Assembly (NCBI RefSeq): GCF_023721755.1 | Contig: NZ_JAMDLH010000001.1 | Location: forward strand, 248,001 to 312,000 | Source: Pleomorphomonas sp. NRK KF1 | GTDB lineage: Bacteria; Pseudomonadota; Alphaproteobacteria; Rhizobiales; Pleomorphomonadaceae | Length of the DNA: 64,000 bases | Reading direction: 5' to 3' | Part shown: in pieces, positions 28,494-38,169 of the stretch | Layout of the letters: every line of letters begins with the position of its first letter | Position numbering within the stretch: position 1 is the first letter of the stretch | Notes under the pieces: model-generated | Told to the model about the DNA's origin: nothing | The model's database searches: none | What the model saw: only the letters and a program-made list of their open reading frames with translations | Translations under genes and position numbers: made by a program

Positions 28494-28739
28494 ATGATGG
28501 ACCTGTCGCTCGCGGGCGTGGTTGGAGCGGCGGTCGGGATCGGTGTCGGTCTCGTCGACTACGGCGTGATCGCATCGGTCGTGCGGCGGGCGCTGGAACG
28601 CCGGCCGGGGTTGATCGAGCCGCGGCGGGCGGACCTTTTGATGAAGGTGCTGTTCGTCGTCAACGCCATCGTCTTCGCCGCCCTCGGCTGGTGGCTGGGC
28701 GTTTCGGTGGCGGGAACGGGTCTTCAGGCGCCGGGTTGA
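28494..28739 (+). CDS. small membrane protein inside the nuo operon, 81 aa
   Basis: A hypothetical protein between nuoH and nuoI. It has two hydrophobic segments (about 6-27 and 49-72) joined by a basic loop (RRALERRPGLIEPRRAD), so a helical hairpin in the membrane is likely. The ribosome site is excellent: GGGGAGG sits two bases before the ATGATG. I do not recognise the family. Unidentified reading frames between nuo genes are known in Paracoccus and Rhodobacter; whether this one is related cannot be judged by eye. A role in complex I assembly or stability is only a guess from position. Confidence 0.75.
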   Translation: MMDLSLAGVVGAAVGIGVGLVDYGVIASVVRRALERRPGLIEPRRADLLMKVLFVVNAIVFAALGWWLGVSVAGTGLQAPG

Positions 28740-28812
28740 TGGCGACGGAACATGATTTCGGCCGACATCGCCGTGCGGCGATGCTGGTCCGGGAATGAAG
28801 GAAGCGGGTGCG

Positions 28813-29301
28813 ATGAAACTCAGCCAGGTGGCAAAGTCCTTCCTCCTCAAGGAGTTCGTATCGGGGTTCTTCCTCGCCATGCGTTACTTCTTCAAGGCGA
28901 AGCCGACCATCAACTACCCCTTCGAGAAGGGGGCCTTGAGCCCGCGCTTTCGTGGCGAGCACGCCTTGCGCCGTTATCCGAGCGGCGAAGAACGCTGCAT
29001 CGCCTGCAAGCTCTGCGAGGCGATCTGTCCGGCGCAGGCCATCACCATCGAGGCCGGCCCGCGCGGCAACGACGGCACGCGTCGCACCACGCGCTACGAC
29101 ATCGACATGGTGAAGTGCATCTACTGCGGCTTCTGCCAGGAAGCCTGTCCGGTGGATGCCATCGTCGAAGGGCCGAACTTCGAGTTCGCCACCGAGACGC
29201 GCGAGGAGCTCTATTTCTCCAAGGAGCGGCTGCTCGCGAACGGCGATCGCTGGGAGCGGGAGATCGCCCGCAACATCGCGGCCGACGCACCTTACCGCTG
29301 A
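28813..29301 (+). CDS. nuoI: NADH-quinone oxidoreductase subunit I
   Basis: The 23-kDa subunit with clusters N6a and N6b. The 162-residue product has two ferredoxin motifs: C62/C65/C68 with C72, and C102/C105/C108 with C112. ATG 28813 gives the usual MKLSQ-type start and has GAAGCGGG upstream; an upstream ATG at 28795 would only add six residues. It lies 73 bases after the small membrane ORF. Confidence 0.96.
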   Translation: MKLSQVAKSFLLKEFVSGFFLAMRYFFKAKPTINYPFEKGALSPRFRGEHALRRYPSGEERCIACKLCEAICPAQAITIEAGPRGNDGTRRTTRYDIDMVKCIYCGFCQEACPVDAIVEGPNFEFATETREELYFSKERLLANGDRWEREIARNIAADAPYR

Positions 29302-29367
29302 GCGATGGCCGAACGGCAAGACTGACGGGATTGGACGCGCCGACGGGCGCATCGGGGACGAAGCGAG

Positions 29368-29979
29368 ATGATACAGGCCTTGTTCTTCTATCTGTTTGCG
29401 GCGGTCACCATCGCTTCGGCGGTCATGGTGATTTCCTCGCGCAATCCCGTGCATTCGGTGCTGTTCCTGATCCTCGCCTTCGTCAATGCGGCCGGCCTGT
29501 TCATGCTAGTTGGCGCCGAGTTCCTCGCCCTGTTGCTGATCGTCGTCTATGTCGGCGCAGTGGCGGTGCTGTTCCTGTTCGTGGTGATGATGCTTGACGT
29601 CGATTTCGTCGAGCTCCGTCAGGGCTTCATGCAGTACCTGCCGATCGGCGTGCTGGTCGGGCTGATCTTCCTGGCCGAGCTTCTGATGGTGGCGGGCGCC
29701 TGGGTGTTCGCGCCGGAAGCCACGGCCACCGCTTCCGCGCCGATCCCCGACCCCGACCGGGTCACCAACACGCTGGCGCTCGGCCAGTTGCTCTATACGC
29801 GCTACGTCTACTTCTTCCAGGTCGCCGGCTTCGTGCTGCTGGTGGCCATGATCGGCGCCATTACGCTGACGTTGCGCCATCGCGCGTCCGTCCGGCGCCA
29901 GAACGTTTCCGTTCAGGTGGCGCGCACCCGCGCCACCGCCATCGAAGTCAAGCATGTCGAGCCGGGGAGGGGACTGTGA
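29368..29979 (+). CDS. nuoJ: NADH-quinone oxidoreductase subunit J
   Basis: Membrane subunit of complex I with about five helices; 203 residues. The third helix region with AEFLALLLIVVYVGAVAVLFLFVVMML contains the family-typical VYVGAVAVLFLFV. The C-terminal tail is hydrophilic and Arg/Val-rich, as in relatives. Gaps of 66 bases to nuoI and 45 to nuoK hold nothing else. Confidence 0.95.
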   Translation: MIQALFFYLFAAVTIASAVMVISSRNPVHSVLFLILAFVNAAGLFMLVGAEFLALLLIVVYVGAVAVLFLFVVMMLDVDFVELRQGFMQYLPIGVLVGLIFLAELLMVAGAWVFAPEATATASAPIPDPDRVTNTLALGQLLYTRYVYFFQVAGFVLLVAMIGAITLTLRHRASVRRQNVSVQVARTRATAIEVKHVEPGRGL

Positions 29980-30024
29980 CGATCCGTTCTCACAACTCCA
30001 CCACGGACAAGGAAGGTTGACGCC

Positions 30025-30333
30025 ATGACGCTCGGTCTAGCCCACTACCTGTCGGTCGCGGCGATCCTGTTCACGCTCGGGGTGCTCGGCATCTTCCTCA
30101 ATCGGAAGAACGTCATCGTCATCCTGATGAGCGTCGAGTTGATCCTTCTGGCGGTCAACCTCAACCTCGTCGCCTTCTCGCATTTCCTCGGCGATCTCGT
30201 CGGACAGGTCTTCGCCCTGTTCGTGCTGACGGTCGCCGCCGCCGAGGCCGCCATCGGCCTTGCCATTCTGGTCGCATTCTTCCGCAACCGCGGCTCCATC
30301 GCGGTGGAAGACATCAACGTGATGAAGGGCTGA
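30025..30333 (+). CDS. nuoK: NADH-quinone oxidoreductase subunit K
   Basis: Mrp-related small membrane subunit, 102 residues and three helices. The two buried glutamates needed for proton movement are visible at E38 (MSVELILL) and E74 ([10 protein letters not shown]). Length is exactly that of the family. The stop is eight bases before nuoL. Confidence 0.97.
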   Translation: MTLGLAHYLSVAAILFTLGVLGIFLNRKNVIVILMSVELILLAVNLNLVAFSHFLGDLVGQVFALFVLTVAAAEAAIGLAILVAFFRNRGSIAVEDINVMKG

Positions 30334-30341
30334 CGCAAGAG

Positions 30342-32438
30342 ATGTATTCCCTCATCGTCTTCCTTCCGCTCATCGGCTTCCTGATTGCCGGCGCCATTGC
30401 GCTCTGGGGCGCGGCGGCCACCGTGCCCGCACCCGAGGGCGGCCATGATGCCCACGGTCACCACGACGATCATCATGCGGTTCATGCCGAGCATGACGAC
30501 CACGCCCACGGCGGTCATGACGACCATCATCACGCCGCCGAGCCGGCCGCGCCCGGTTCTCGCGTCGCCGAACTGGTGACCACCGGCCTGCTGTTCGTTT
30601 CGGCGATCCTGTCCTGGGTGGCCTTCATTTCCGTCGGCTTCGGCGAACACGAGACGCAGTCGATCCGAGTGCTGACCTGGATTACCTCCGGTGCCATGCA
30701 GATCGACTGGGCCTTCCGCGTCGACACGCTGACCGTCGTCATGCTGGTGGTGGTGAACACCGTTTCGTCGCTGGTCCACCTGTACTCGATGGGCTACATG
30801 GCCGAGGATCCGGACCGGCCGCGCTTCTTCGCCTATCTCAGCCTGTTCACCTTCGCCATGCTGATGCTGGTGACGGCCGACAACCTCGTGCAGATGTTCT
30901 TCGGCTGGGAGGGCGTCGGTCTCGCCTCCTACCTTCTGATCGGCTTCTGGTACAAGAAGCCCTCGGCTTCGGCGGCCGCCATCAAGGCCTTCGTCGTCAA
31001 CCGCGTCGGCGATTTCGGCTTCATGCTGGGCATCTTCGGCATCTTCGTGATGTTCGGGACCATCGGCTTCACCGACATCTTTGCCAACGTCGCTTCCGTC
31101 GAGGGCAAGACGCTTCATTTCCTCTGGGGTGAGTGGGACGCCATCACCGTGATCTGCCTCTTGCTGTTCATGGGAGCCATGGGCAAGAGCGCGCAGTTCC
31201 TGCTGCACACCTGGCTGCCGGACGCCATGGAGGGCCCGACGCCGGTGTCGGCCCTCATCCATGCCGCCACCATGGTGACCGCCGGCGTGTTCATGGTGGC
31301 GCGCCTGTCGCCGTTGTTCGACCTCAGCCCGACGGCGCTTACCGTCGTCACGCTGGTCGGCGCCGTCACCGCCTTCTTCGCGGCAACCGTCGGCCTCGTT
31401 CAGAACGACATCAAGCGCGTCATCGCCTATTCGACCTGTTCGCAGCTCGGCTACATGTTCGTGGCGCTCGGTGTCGGGGCCTACGGCGCCGGCGTGTTCC
31501 ACCTGTTCACCCATGCCTTCTTCAAGGCGCTGCTGTTCCTTGGCGCCGGCTCGGTGATCATGGCCAGCCACCACGAGCAGGACATGCGCTCGATGGGCGG
31601 CCTTCGGAGCAAGATTCCGCTGACCTTCTGGGCGATGACACTCGGCACGCTCGCCATCACCGGCGTCGGCATTCCCGGCACGGAGATCGGTTTTGCCGGC
31701 TTCCTGTCCAAGGACGCCATCATCGAGAGCGCCTTCGCCGGCCACAACCCGGTCTCGGGTCTCGCGGCCGTCCTGCTGGTGATCGCCGCCGGTTTCACCA
31801 GCTTCTATTCCTGGCGCCTGGTCTTCCTCACCTTCTTCGGTTCGAGCCGCGCGCCGAAGGACGTCTACGATCATGCCAAGGAGAGCCCGCTGGTCGTACT
31901 GATCCCGCTTGGCGTGCTGTCGCTTGGCGCCGTGCTCGCCGGCATGGTGTTCTACGGCCAGTATGTTGGCGAGGAGCAGGCGGAGTTCTGGAAGGGGGCG
32001 CTCTTCTATGGGCCGGAGAACCACATCCTGCACGCCATGCACGAGGTGTCGTTCCTGGTGAAGGTCTCGCCCTTCCTGGCCATGCTGGTCGGTCTCGCCG
32101 TCGCCTACTGGTTCTACATTCTGAACCCGGCGCTGCCCAAGAAGCTCGCCGCCGCGCTGCCGGTGCTCTACAAGTTCCTGCTCAACAAGTGGTACTTCGA
32201 CGAGCTCTACGACCTCATCTTCGTCCGTCCGGCATTCGCCATCGGTCGCCTGTTCTGGAAGACGGGTGACGGCGCCATCATCGACGGGCTCGGACCCAAC
32301 GGAGTGGCTGCCCGCGTGCAGGACGTCACCGCCCGCGTCGTGCGCCTGCAGACCGGTTATGTCTACCATTATGCCTTTGCCATGGTGATCGGCGTTGCCG
32401 CCCTGATCACCTGGGCCATGTTCGCCGGGGGACAATGA
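30342..32438 (+). CDS. nuoL: NADH-quinone oxidoreductase subunit L with His-rich insertion
   Basis: The largest antiporter-like proton-pumping subunit, 698 residues, with a lateral-helix C-terminal end. The key helix-5 glutamate is E190 in GWEGVG (188-193), about 45 residues later than position 144 of the E. coli protein. The shift is caused by an insertion after the first helix: residues 33-64 hold 14 histidines alternating with Asp, Ala and Gly. Its stop overlaps the nuoM start by four bases. Confidence 0.97.
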   Translation: MYSLIVFLPLIGFLIAGAIALWGAAATVPAPEGGHDAHGHHDDHHAVHAEHDDHAHGGHDDHHHAAEPAAPGSRVAELVTTGLLFVSAILSWVAFISVGFGEHETQSIRVLTWITSGAMQIDWAFRVDTLTVVMLVVVNTVSSLVHLYSMGYMAEDPDRPRFFAYLSLFTFAMLMLVTADNLVQMFFGWEGVGLASYLLIGFWYKKPSASAAAIKAFVVNRVGDFGFMLGIFGIFVMFGTIGFTDIFANVASVEGKTLHFLWGEWDAITVICLLLFMGAMGKSAQFLLHTWLPDAMEGPTPVSALIHAATMVTAGVFMVARLSPLFDLSPTALTVVTLVGAVTAFFAATVGLVQNDIKRVIAYSTCSQLGYMFVALGVGAYGAGVFHLFTHAFFKALLFLGAGSVIMASHHEQDMRSMGGLRSKIPLTFWAMTLGTLAITGVGIPGTEIGFAGFLSKDAIIESAFAGHNPVSGLAAVLLVIAAGFTSFYSWRLVFLTFFGSSRAPKDVYDHAKESPLVVLIPLGVLSLGAVLAGMVFYGQYVGEEQAEFWKGALFYGPENHILHAMHEVSFLVKVSPFLAMLVGLAVAYWFYILNPALPKKLAAALPVLYKFLLNKWYFDELYDLIFVRPAFAIGRLFWKTGDGAIIDGLGPNGVAARVQDVTARVVRLQTGYVYHYAFAMVIGVAALITWAMFAGGQ

Positions 32439-33967
32439 GTATGAGCGGAATGCCGCTTCTGACGCTGACCACGTTCCTGCCATTGGCGGGCGCCCTGTTC
32501 ATCCTGATGATCCGGGCGCAGGACGAGGCTGCGATCCTCAACATCCGGCGCGTGGCGCTGATCACCACAGTCGCGACCTTCCTGGTGTCGATCGGAATCT
32601 GGACGGGCTTCGATCCGAAGAACCCCGGCTTCCAGCTGACCGAAGCGGCCGGCTGGTCGGGTAGCTTCTTCGCCTACCGCATGGGCGTCGACGGCATCTC
32701 GATCCTGTTCGTTCTGCTCACGACCTTCCTGATGCCCTTCTGCATCCTGGCGAGCTGGGAGTCGGTTCAGGTTCGCGTCAAGGAGTACATGATCGCCTTC
32801 CTGGTGCTCGAGACGCTGATGATCGGCGTGTTCTGCGCCACCGATCTCGTGCTGTTCTACGTCTTCTTCGAGGGTGGCCTGATCCCGATGTTCCTGATCA
32901 TCGGCATCTGGGGCGGCCAGCGCCGCGTCTACGCCTCCTACAAGTTCTTCCTCTACACGCTGGCCGGCTCGGTCCTGATGATGCTGGCGATCATGGCGAT
33001 GTACTGGCAGAGCGGTACCACCGACATAACCGAACTGGTCAACCATCCGTTCCCGGCAACCATGCAGTGGTGGCTGTGGTTTGCCTTCTTCGCAAGCTTC
33101 GCGGTGAAGATGCCGATGTGGCCGGTGCATACCTGGCTGCCCGATGCCCACGTCGAAGCGCCGACGGCCGGCTCGGTCCTGCTGGCCGCCATTCTCCTGA
33201 AGATGGGCGGGTACGGCTTCCTGCGCTTCTCTCTGCCCATGTTCCCGCTGGCGTCGGTTGATCTCGCGCCCTTCATCTTCACGCTCTCGGTGGTCGCCAT
33301 CGTCTACACCTCGCTGGTGGCGCTGGTGCAGGAGGACATGAAGAAGCTGATCGCCTACTCGTCGGTCGCCCACATGGGCTTTGTCACCATGGGCATCTTC
33401 ACGCTGAACACGCAGGGCCTCCAAGGCGCGGTGTTCCAGATGTTCAGCCACGGCCTCGTGTCCGGTGCGCTGTTCCTCTGCGTCGGCGTCGTCTACGATC
33501 GCCTGCACACCCGCGAGATCGCCGCCTACGGCGGTCTGGTCAACCGCATGCCGGCCTACGCCACGGTGTTCATGGTCATGACCATGGCCAACGTCGGTCT
33601 GCCCGGAACGTCCGGTTTCATCGGCGAGTTCCTGACGCTGTCGGCCGCCTTCCAGGTCAACACCTGGGTGGCCGCCTTTGCGGCGCTCGGAGTTATCCTG
33701 TCGGCTGCCTACGCCCTCTGGCTGTTCCGCCGGGTCGTCTGGGGCTCGCTCACCAAGGCGAACCTCAAGGCGATGATGGACCTAAGTCCGCGCGAAATCG
33801 GCATCCTGGCGCCGCTCGTCGTGCTGGTGATCCTGTTCGGCGTCTACCCGATGCCGGTGCTCGACGCCACGGCCGCTTCCCTGGAAGCGCTCCTTCGCTC
33901 CGTCCATGCGGCGATCGACGCCGCCGGCCAGACCGCTTCGGCCGGGCCGCTGCCGCTGATCCGCTGA
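32435..33967 (+). CDS. nuoM: NADH-quinone oxidoreductase subunit M
   Basis: Antiporter-like proton-pumping subunit, 510 residues, about 14 helices. Family motifs [16 protein letters not shown] and [28 protein letters not shown] are present. The ATG at 32435 overlaps the nuoL stop (ATGA); an in-frame ATG two codons later is equally possible. Confidence 0.97.
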   Translation: MSMSGMPLLTLTTFLPLAGALFILMIRAQDEAAILNIRRVALITTVATFLVSIGIWTGFDPKNPGFQLTEAAGWSGSFFAYRMGVDGISILFVLLTTFLMPFCILASWESVQVRVKEYMIAFLVLETLMIGVFCATDLVLFYVFFEGGLIPMFLIIGIWGGQRRVYASYKFFLYTLAGSVLMMLAIMAMYWQSGTTDITELVNHPFPATMQWWLWFAFFASFAVKMPMWPVHTWLPDAHVEAPTAGSVLLAAILLKMGGYGFLRFSLPMFPLASVDLAPFIFTLSVVAIVYTSLVALVQEDMKKLIAYSSVAHMGFVTMGIFTLNTQGLQGAVFQMFSHGLVSGALFLCVGVVYDRLHTREIAAYGGLVNRMPAYATVFMVMTMANVGLPGTSGFIGEFLTLSAAFQVNTWVAAFAALGVILSAAYALWLFRRVVWGSLTKANLKAMMDLSPREIGILAPLVVLVILFGVYPMPVLDATAASLEALLRSVHAAIDAAGQTASAGPLPLIR

Positions 33968-33978
33968 GGGCATAGACA

Positions 33979-35406
33979 ATGACCGCACTTCCCGATTTTG
34001 CCCTGGCCGGACCTGAGATTCTCCTGGCCGTCGGCGCCCTTCTTCTGCTCCTGCTCGGCGCTTACGGCGGTGAGAAGCGTGCAGGCTTCGTCTCCGGCTT
34101 GTCGGCATTGCTGCTGATCATTGCCGCCGTGGCGGTGATTGTGGGCCGCGATGGTACCACCTTCGACGGTGCCTTCGTGGTGGACGGCTTCGGCCGGTTC
34201 CTCAAGGTCCTGGTGCTGATCGGCTCGGCGCTGGCGGTGGTCATGACGCAGCGCTTCGCCGTTGCCGAGAAGTTCTTCCACTTCGAGCTGCCGGTACTGA
34301 TCGTGCTCGCCACCGTCGGCATGCTGCTGATGATCTCGGCGGGCGATCTGATCGCCGTCTATCTCGGTCTGGAGCTTCAGTCGCTGGCGCTTTACGTCGT
34401 CGCTTCCTTTCACCGCGACGACGGCCGCTCGACCGAGGCCGGCCTCAAGTATTTCGTTCTTGGCGCGCTCTCCTCGGGCATGCTTCTTTACGGCGCCTCG
34501 CTGATCTACGGCTTCACCGGCCACGTCGATTTTGCCGGTATCGCCACGGCCGCTGCCAGCGGTCAGGCCTCGCTCGGCCTCACCTTCGGCATCGTGTTCG
34601 TCGCCGCCGGCATTGCCTTCAAGGTGTCGGCCGTGCCGTTCCACATGTGGACGCCGGACGTCTACGAAGGCGCGCCGACGCCGGTCACCGCCTTCTTCGC
34701 CGCCGCCCCGAAGATCGCCGCCATGGCGCTGTTTGTCCGCGTCGTGATGGAAGCGCTGGAGCCGGTCAAGGCCGAGTGGCAGCAGATCGTCGCCTTCATG
34801 TCTCTGGCCTCGATGATCCTTGGCGCCTTCGCAGCCATCGGTCAGCGCAACATCAAGCGGCTGATGGCCTACTCCTCCATCGGTCACATGGGCTATGCGC
34901 TGGTCGGCCTCGCGGCCGGATCCGAAGCCGGCGTCTACGGCATCCTCATCTATCTCGCTACCTATCTCGCCATGACGGCCGGCGCCTTCGCCGTGATCCT
35001 GTCCATGCGGCGGGATGGCGTGATGACCGAGGACATCGACAGCCTCGCCGGCCTGTCGCGCACCAATCCGATGGTGGCCTATCTCCTGGGCATCATCATG
35101 TTCTCGCTGGCCGGCATCCCGCCCTTCGCCGGCTTCTTCGGCAAGTATTTCGTCTTCGCCGCCGCCATCAACTCGGGCCTCTACTGGCTGGCGGTGATCG
35201 GCATCCTCAGCTCGGTCGTCGGCGCCTACTACTACCTCCGCATCGTCAAGATCATGTTCCTCGACGAGCCGAAGGGCGCCTTCGAACCGATGGGGGGCGA
35301 GATGAAGGCGGTGCTGGGCATCTCCGGCCTGTTCGTCGCCGCTTTTGCGCTGGTGCTCGGACCGCTTGGTGACGCGGCGCTGGCGGCCGCGCGTACGCTG
35401 TTCTGA
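33979..35406 (+). CDS. nuoN: NADH-quinone oxidoreductase subunit N
   Basis: Third antiporter-like subunit, closest to NuoK; 475 residues. The motif [15 protein letters not shown] and the [20 protein letters not shown] segment with its discontinuous-helix region are typical. It is the last nuo gene and lies 13 bases before birA, so birA is probably in the same operon. Confidence 0.97.
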   Translation: MTALPDFALAGPEILLAVGALLLLLLGAYGGEKRAGFVSGLSALLLIIAAVAVIVGRDGTTFDGAFVVDGFGRFLKVLVLIGSALAVVMTQRFAVAEKFFHFELPVLIVLATVGMLLMISAGDLIAVYLGLELQSLALYVVASFHRDDGRSTEAGLKYFVLGALSSGMLLYGASLIYGFTGHVDFAGIATAAASGQASLGLTFGIVFVAAGIAFKVSAVPFHMWTPDVYEGAPTPVTAFFAAAPKIAAMALFVRVVMEALEPVKAEWQQIVAFMSLASMILGAFAAIGQRNIKRLMAYSSIGHMGYALVGLAAGSEAGVYGILIYLATYLAMTAGAFAVILSMRRDGVMTEDIDSLAGLSRTNPMVAYLLGIIMFSLAGIPPFAGFFGKYFVFAAAINSGLYWLAVIGILSSVVGAYYYLRIVKIMFLDEPKGAFEPMGGEMKAVLGISGLFVAAFALVLGPLGDAALAAARTLF

Positions 35407-35419
35407 GGCGGTCGGCACG

Positions 35420-36181
35420 ATGAACGAAGGTTCGGGGCTGGTTTGTCCCGCGGGTTATACGGCCATCCACCTCGACGCGGTCGGCTCGACCAACGCCGAG
35501 GCATTCGAACGGGCGCGGCAGGGCGCGGCGTCGGGTTTATGGGTGGTCGCCCGCCGCCAGACCGCCGGACGTGGACGGCGGGGACGGATCTGGACATCAG
35601 AGCCGGGCAATCTCTATTCTTCGCTGATGCTGCGCGATCCCATTGCGGAGGCGCGGCTCGGCGAACTGCCTCTTGTAGTCGCGCTTGCTGTTCACGATGC
35701 TGTTGCGGCGGCGTTGCCGCCCTTTGCCAGAGCCGATCTCGCCATCAAATGGCCGAACGACGTCCTTTACGCCGGCGCCAAGATCTGCGGCATCCTGATC
35801 GAGGCATCGAGCACGCCGGAGGGCAGGGTGGTCGTGGCCGGGATCGGTATCAACTGCAACCACCATCCTGACGTTACGCTCTACAGCGCTACGGATCTGG
35901 CCGCTGCCGGTTATCCTACCGAACCCGAGGCGCTGTTCGCGCTCCTGGCGGCGGCCATGGCCCGTCGGCTCGCCGAGTGGCAGGCTGGCGAGTTCGCCTC
36001 TCTTCGCGAAGCCTGGCTCGACCGTGCACGGGGTATTGGCGAGGCGATCACGGTACGCCTGCCCACGCGGGAGATAGCCGGTGTCTTTTCCGGTCTCGAC
36101 GCGGAAGGGCGGTTGTTGCTGCGTCACGACGGCGGGCTGGAGGCGATCTCAGCTGGCGACGTGTTCTTCGGTCGTTCCTGA
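35420..36181 (+). CDS. birA: biotin--[acetyl-CoA-carboxylase] ligase
   Basis: Attaches biotin to the carrier lysine of AccB. The 253-residue product has only the catalytic and C-terminal domains: GRGRRG (50-55) is the biotinyl-AMP loop and KWPNDV the catalytic lysine motif. It lacks the N-terminal DNA-binding domain, so it should not act as the bio repressor. ATG 35420 follows nuoN by 13 bases. Its substrate accB is encoded about 13 kb away in this window. Confidence 0.93.
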   Translation: MNEGSGLVCPAGYTAIHLDAVGSTNAEAFERARQGAASGLWVVARRQTAGRGRRGRIWTSEPGNLYSSLMLRDPIAEARLGELPLVVALAVHDAVAAALPPFARADLAIKWPNDVLYAGAKICGILIEASSTPEGRVVVAGIGINCNHHPDVTLYSATDLAAAGYPTEPEALFALLAAAMARRLAEWQAGEFASLREAWLDRARGIGEAITVRLPTREIAGVFSGLDAEGRLLLRHDGGLEAISAGDVFFGRS

Positions 36182-36332
36182 CGCTATTCGACGGCTCAGG
36201 GTGCGATCGTTCGTTGTCGAGTGTCCTCTTCCGAGAGATTTCTTGACGCGGCCGCCTTTCGCGTCCACGTAGAACCCGACAAACGAAAGAACAAGTGCGC
36301 GCCGGCAGGGGTCGGCGAATTGGAGATACTCT

Positions 36333-38018
36333 GTGACGAAAAAGAAGAGCGGGGCCGACGAGCTCATTTTCCTGCCGCTGGGCGGCGTTGGCGAAATCGG
36401 CATGAACCTCGCGCTCTACGGCCTCGGACCCGAAGCCGACCGAAAGTGGCTGATGGTGGACTGTGGCATTTCCTTCGCCGGTCCCGAGCTTCCCGGGGTC
36501 GATCTGCTTCTGCCCGACATTTCCTTCATCGAGGCCTACAAGGATGATCTGGTCGGCATTCTGATCACGCATGCCCATGAAGATCATTATGGCGCCGTCT
36601 ATGACCTCTGGCCGCGTCTTGGTGTGCCGGTCTATATGACGCCCTTTGCCGCTGCCCTGCACGCTGCCAAGCGCGAGATGGAGCCGAACGCGCCGCGCGT
36701 GCCGACCAGCGTCGTCGAACAGGGGCAGCGGTTCTCCATCGGCCCGTTCGACATCGAGCTGATTGCCATGTCGCACTCGCTGCCCGAGCCGACATCCGTG
36801 CTGATCCGCACCCCGATGGGCAATGTGCTGCACACCGGCGACTGGAAGATCGACCATGACCCCCGCGTCGGTCAACCGATCGACATGAAGCGGCTCGCCG
36901 AGATCAGTGCCGAGGGTGTCGACGCCATGATCTGCGACTCCACCAATGCCGTCCGGGCCGGGCGCAGCCCGTCGGAAGGCGAGGTCGCCCATGGGCTGGC
37001 CGAGGTGGTCGCCAGAGCGAAGAAGCGCGTCGCCGTCACCATTTTCGCCTCGAACCTCGGTCGTATCCGCTCGATTGCCGAGGCCGCCGCCAAGAACGAT
37101 CGCGAGGTCGTCGTGGTCGGTCGCGCCATCAAGCGGGTGCTCGACGTTGCCGGTGAACTCGGCATGCTCGAGGGGCTGCCGCCGTTCCGTGATGAGGAAG
37201 CCTACGGCTATCTTCCGTCCGACAAGGTGATGGCCATCGTCACCGGCAGCCAGGGCGAGGCGCGCGCCGCGCTTGCCAAGATCGCAGCCGGCGACCACCG
37301 CAACATTACCCTGAACCGCGGCGACATGGTGATCTTCTCTTCGCGCACCATTCCCGGCAACGAGAAGGCCGTCGGCGCCATCAAGAACAAGCTGGTCGAG
37401 CAGGGCGTCGAAATCGTCTCCGACGGCGATGCGCTGGTGCACACCTCGGGCCATCCTCGCCGCGACGAGATGATGGAGCTCTATCGTCTCGTCAAGCCGA
37501 AGGTCGCCGTGCCTGTGCATGGCGAGGCCGTCCATCTCGCCGCTCATGAGAGGCTCGCCCGCGAGGCCGGCGTGCCGAGCGTGGCGCGAACCAGGAACGG
37601 CGAGATGCTGCGCCTCCTGCCCGGCGACGAGCCGAAGGCCATAGGTCACGTGCCTTTCGGCATTCTGGTCAAGGACGGCAGCCTGGTTCGCGATCCGGAA
37701 GGCTCGGGCGTCGTCGAGCGGCGCAAGATGAGTTTTGCCGGCGTCGTCGTCTGCACGCTGCTGATGAACGGGCGCGGCGACATCCTCGGCGAATACGGCC
37801 TCAACTGTTTCGGCCTGCCGGAGACCGACAACAAGGGCGAGGATTTCGAGGACGTGCTCGCCGCCGCCGTAGATGGCTGTCTTGTCTCCATTCCCAAGGC
37901 CCGCCGCAAGGACGAGGATCTCGTGGCCGAAGCGGTGCGCCGGTCGATTCGGGCGGCGGCCAACGAGCGCTGGGGCAAGAAGCCGATCACCGAGGTGACG
38001 GTGCTGAGGGTGGACTGA
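36333..38018 (+). CDS. rnj: ribonuclease J
   Basis: A metallo-beta-lactamase/beta-CASP nuclease with 5'-3' exo- and endoribonuclease activity in RNA processing. The 561-residue product has the zinc motif H80-A-H82-E-D84-H85 and the C-terminal HTSGHPRRDEM and PVHGEAVH segments of RNase J. The GTG start at 36333 has GGAG eight bases upstream. A gap of 151 bases separates it from birA. nuoN-birA-rnj is a recurrent gene order in this group. The window also encodes RNase E. Confidence 0.94.
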   Translation: MTKKKSGADELIFLPLGGVGEIGMNLALYGLGPEADRKWLMVDCGISFAGPELPGVDLLLPDISFIEAYKDDLVGILITHAHEDHYGAVYDLWPRLGVPVYMTPFAAALHAAKREMEPNAPRVPTSVVEQGQRFSIGPFDIELIAMSHSLPEPTSVLIRTPMGNVLHTGDWKIDHDPRVGQPIDMKRLAEISAEGVDAMICDSTNAVRAGRSPSEGEVAHGLAEVVARAKKRVAVTIFASNLGRIRSIAEAAAKNDREVVVVGRAIKRVLDVAGELGMLEGLPPFRDEEAYGYLPSDKVMAIVTGSQGEARAALAKIAAGDHRNITLNRGDMVIFSSRTIPGNEKAVGAIKNKLVEQGVEIVSDGDALVHTSGHPRRDEMMELYRLVKPKVAVPVHGEAVHLAAHERLAREAGVPSVARTRNGEMLRLLPGDEPKAIGHVPFGILVKDGSLVRDPEGSGVVERRKMSFAGVVVCTLLMNGRGDILGEYGLNCFGLPETDNKGEDFEDVLAAAVDGCLVSIPKARRKDEDLVAEAVRRSIRAAANERWGKKPITEVTVLRVD

Positions 38019-38029
38019 GCCGAGAGGCG

Positions 38030-38047
38030 GAGTGCCGGCAGGCACTC
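38030..38047 (+). terminator. hairpin after the RNase J gene
   Basis: GAGTGCC (38030-38036) and GGCACTC (38041-38047) form a 7-bp stem with a GGCA tetraloop 12 bases past the stop, followed by ATCTCTTGC rather than a clear T-tract. It probably marks the end of the nuo-birA-rnj transcription block. Confidence 0.45.
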
Positions 38048-38169
38048 ATCTCTTGCGGCGGGAAACGCCGGTGATCGGCGACGAAAATCGTCACATCGTC
38101 TTAAATTCTCACCATTCCCGCAATCTGTTGTTAGGCCAACCGACGTTATCCTGTGGTTCAGGAGGGACC

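Noticed and set aside
30045-32483. An 812-codon minus-strand frame across nuoK-nuoL, rich in His, Glu and Asp.
   Set aside because: It is the reverse reading of nuoL; it crosses the operon and has no ribosome site or recognisable domain.
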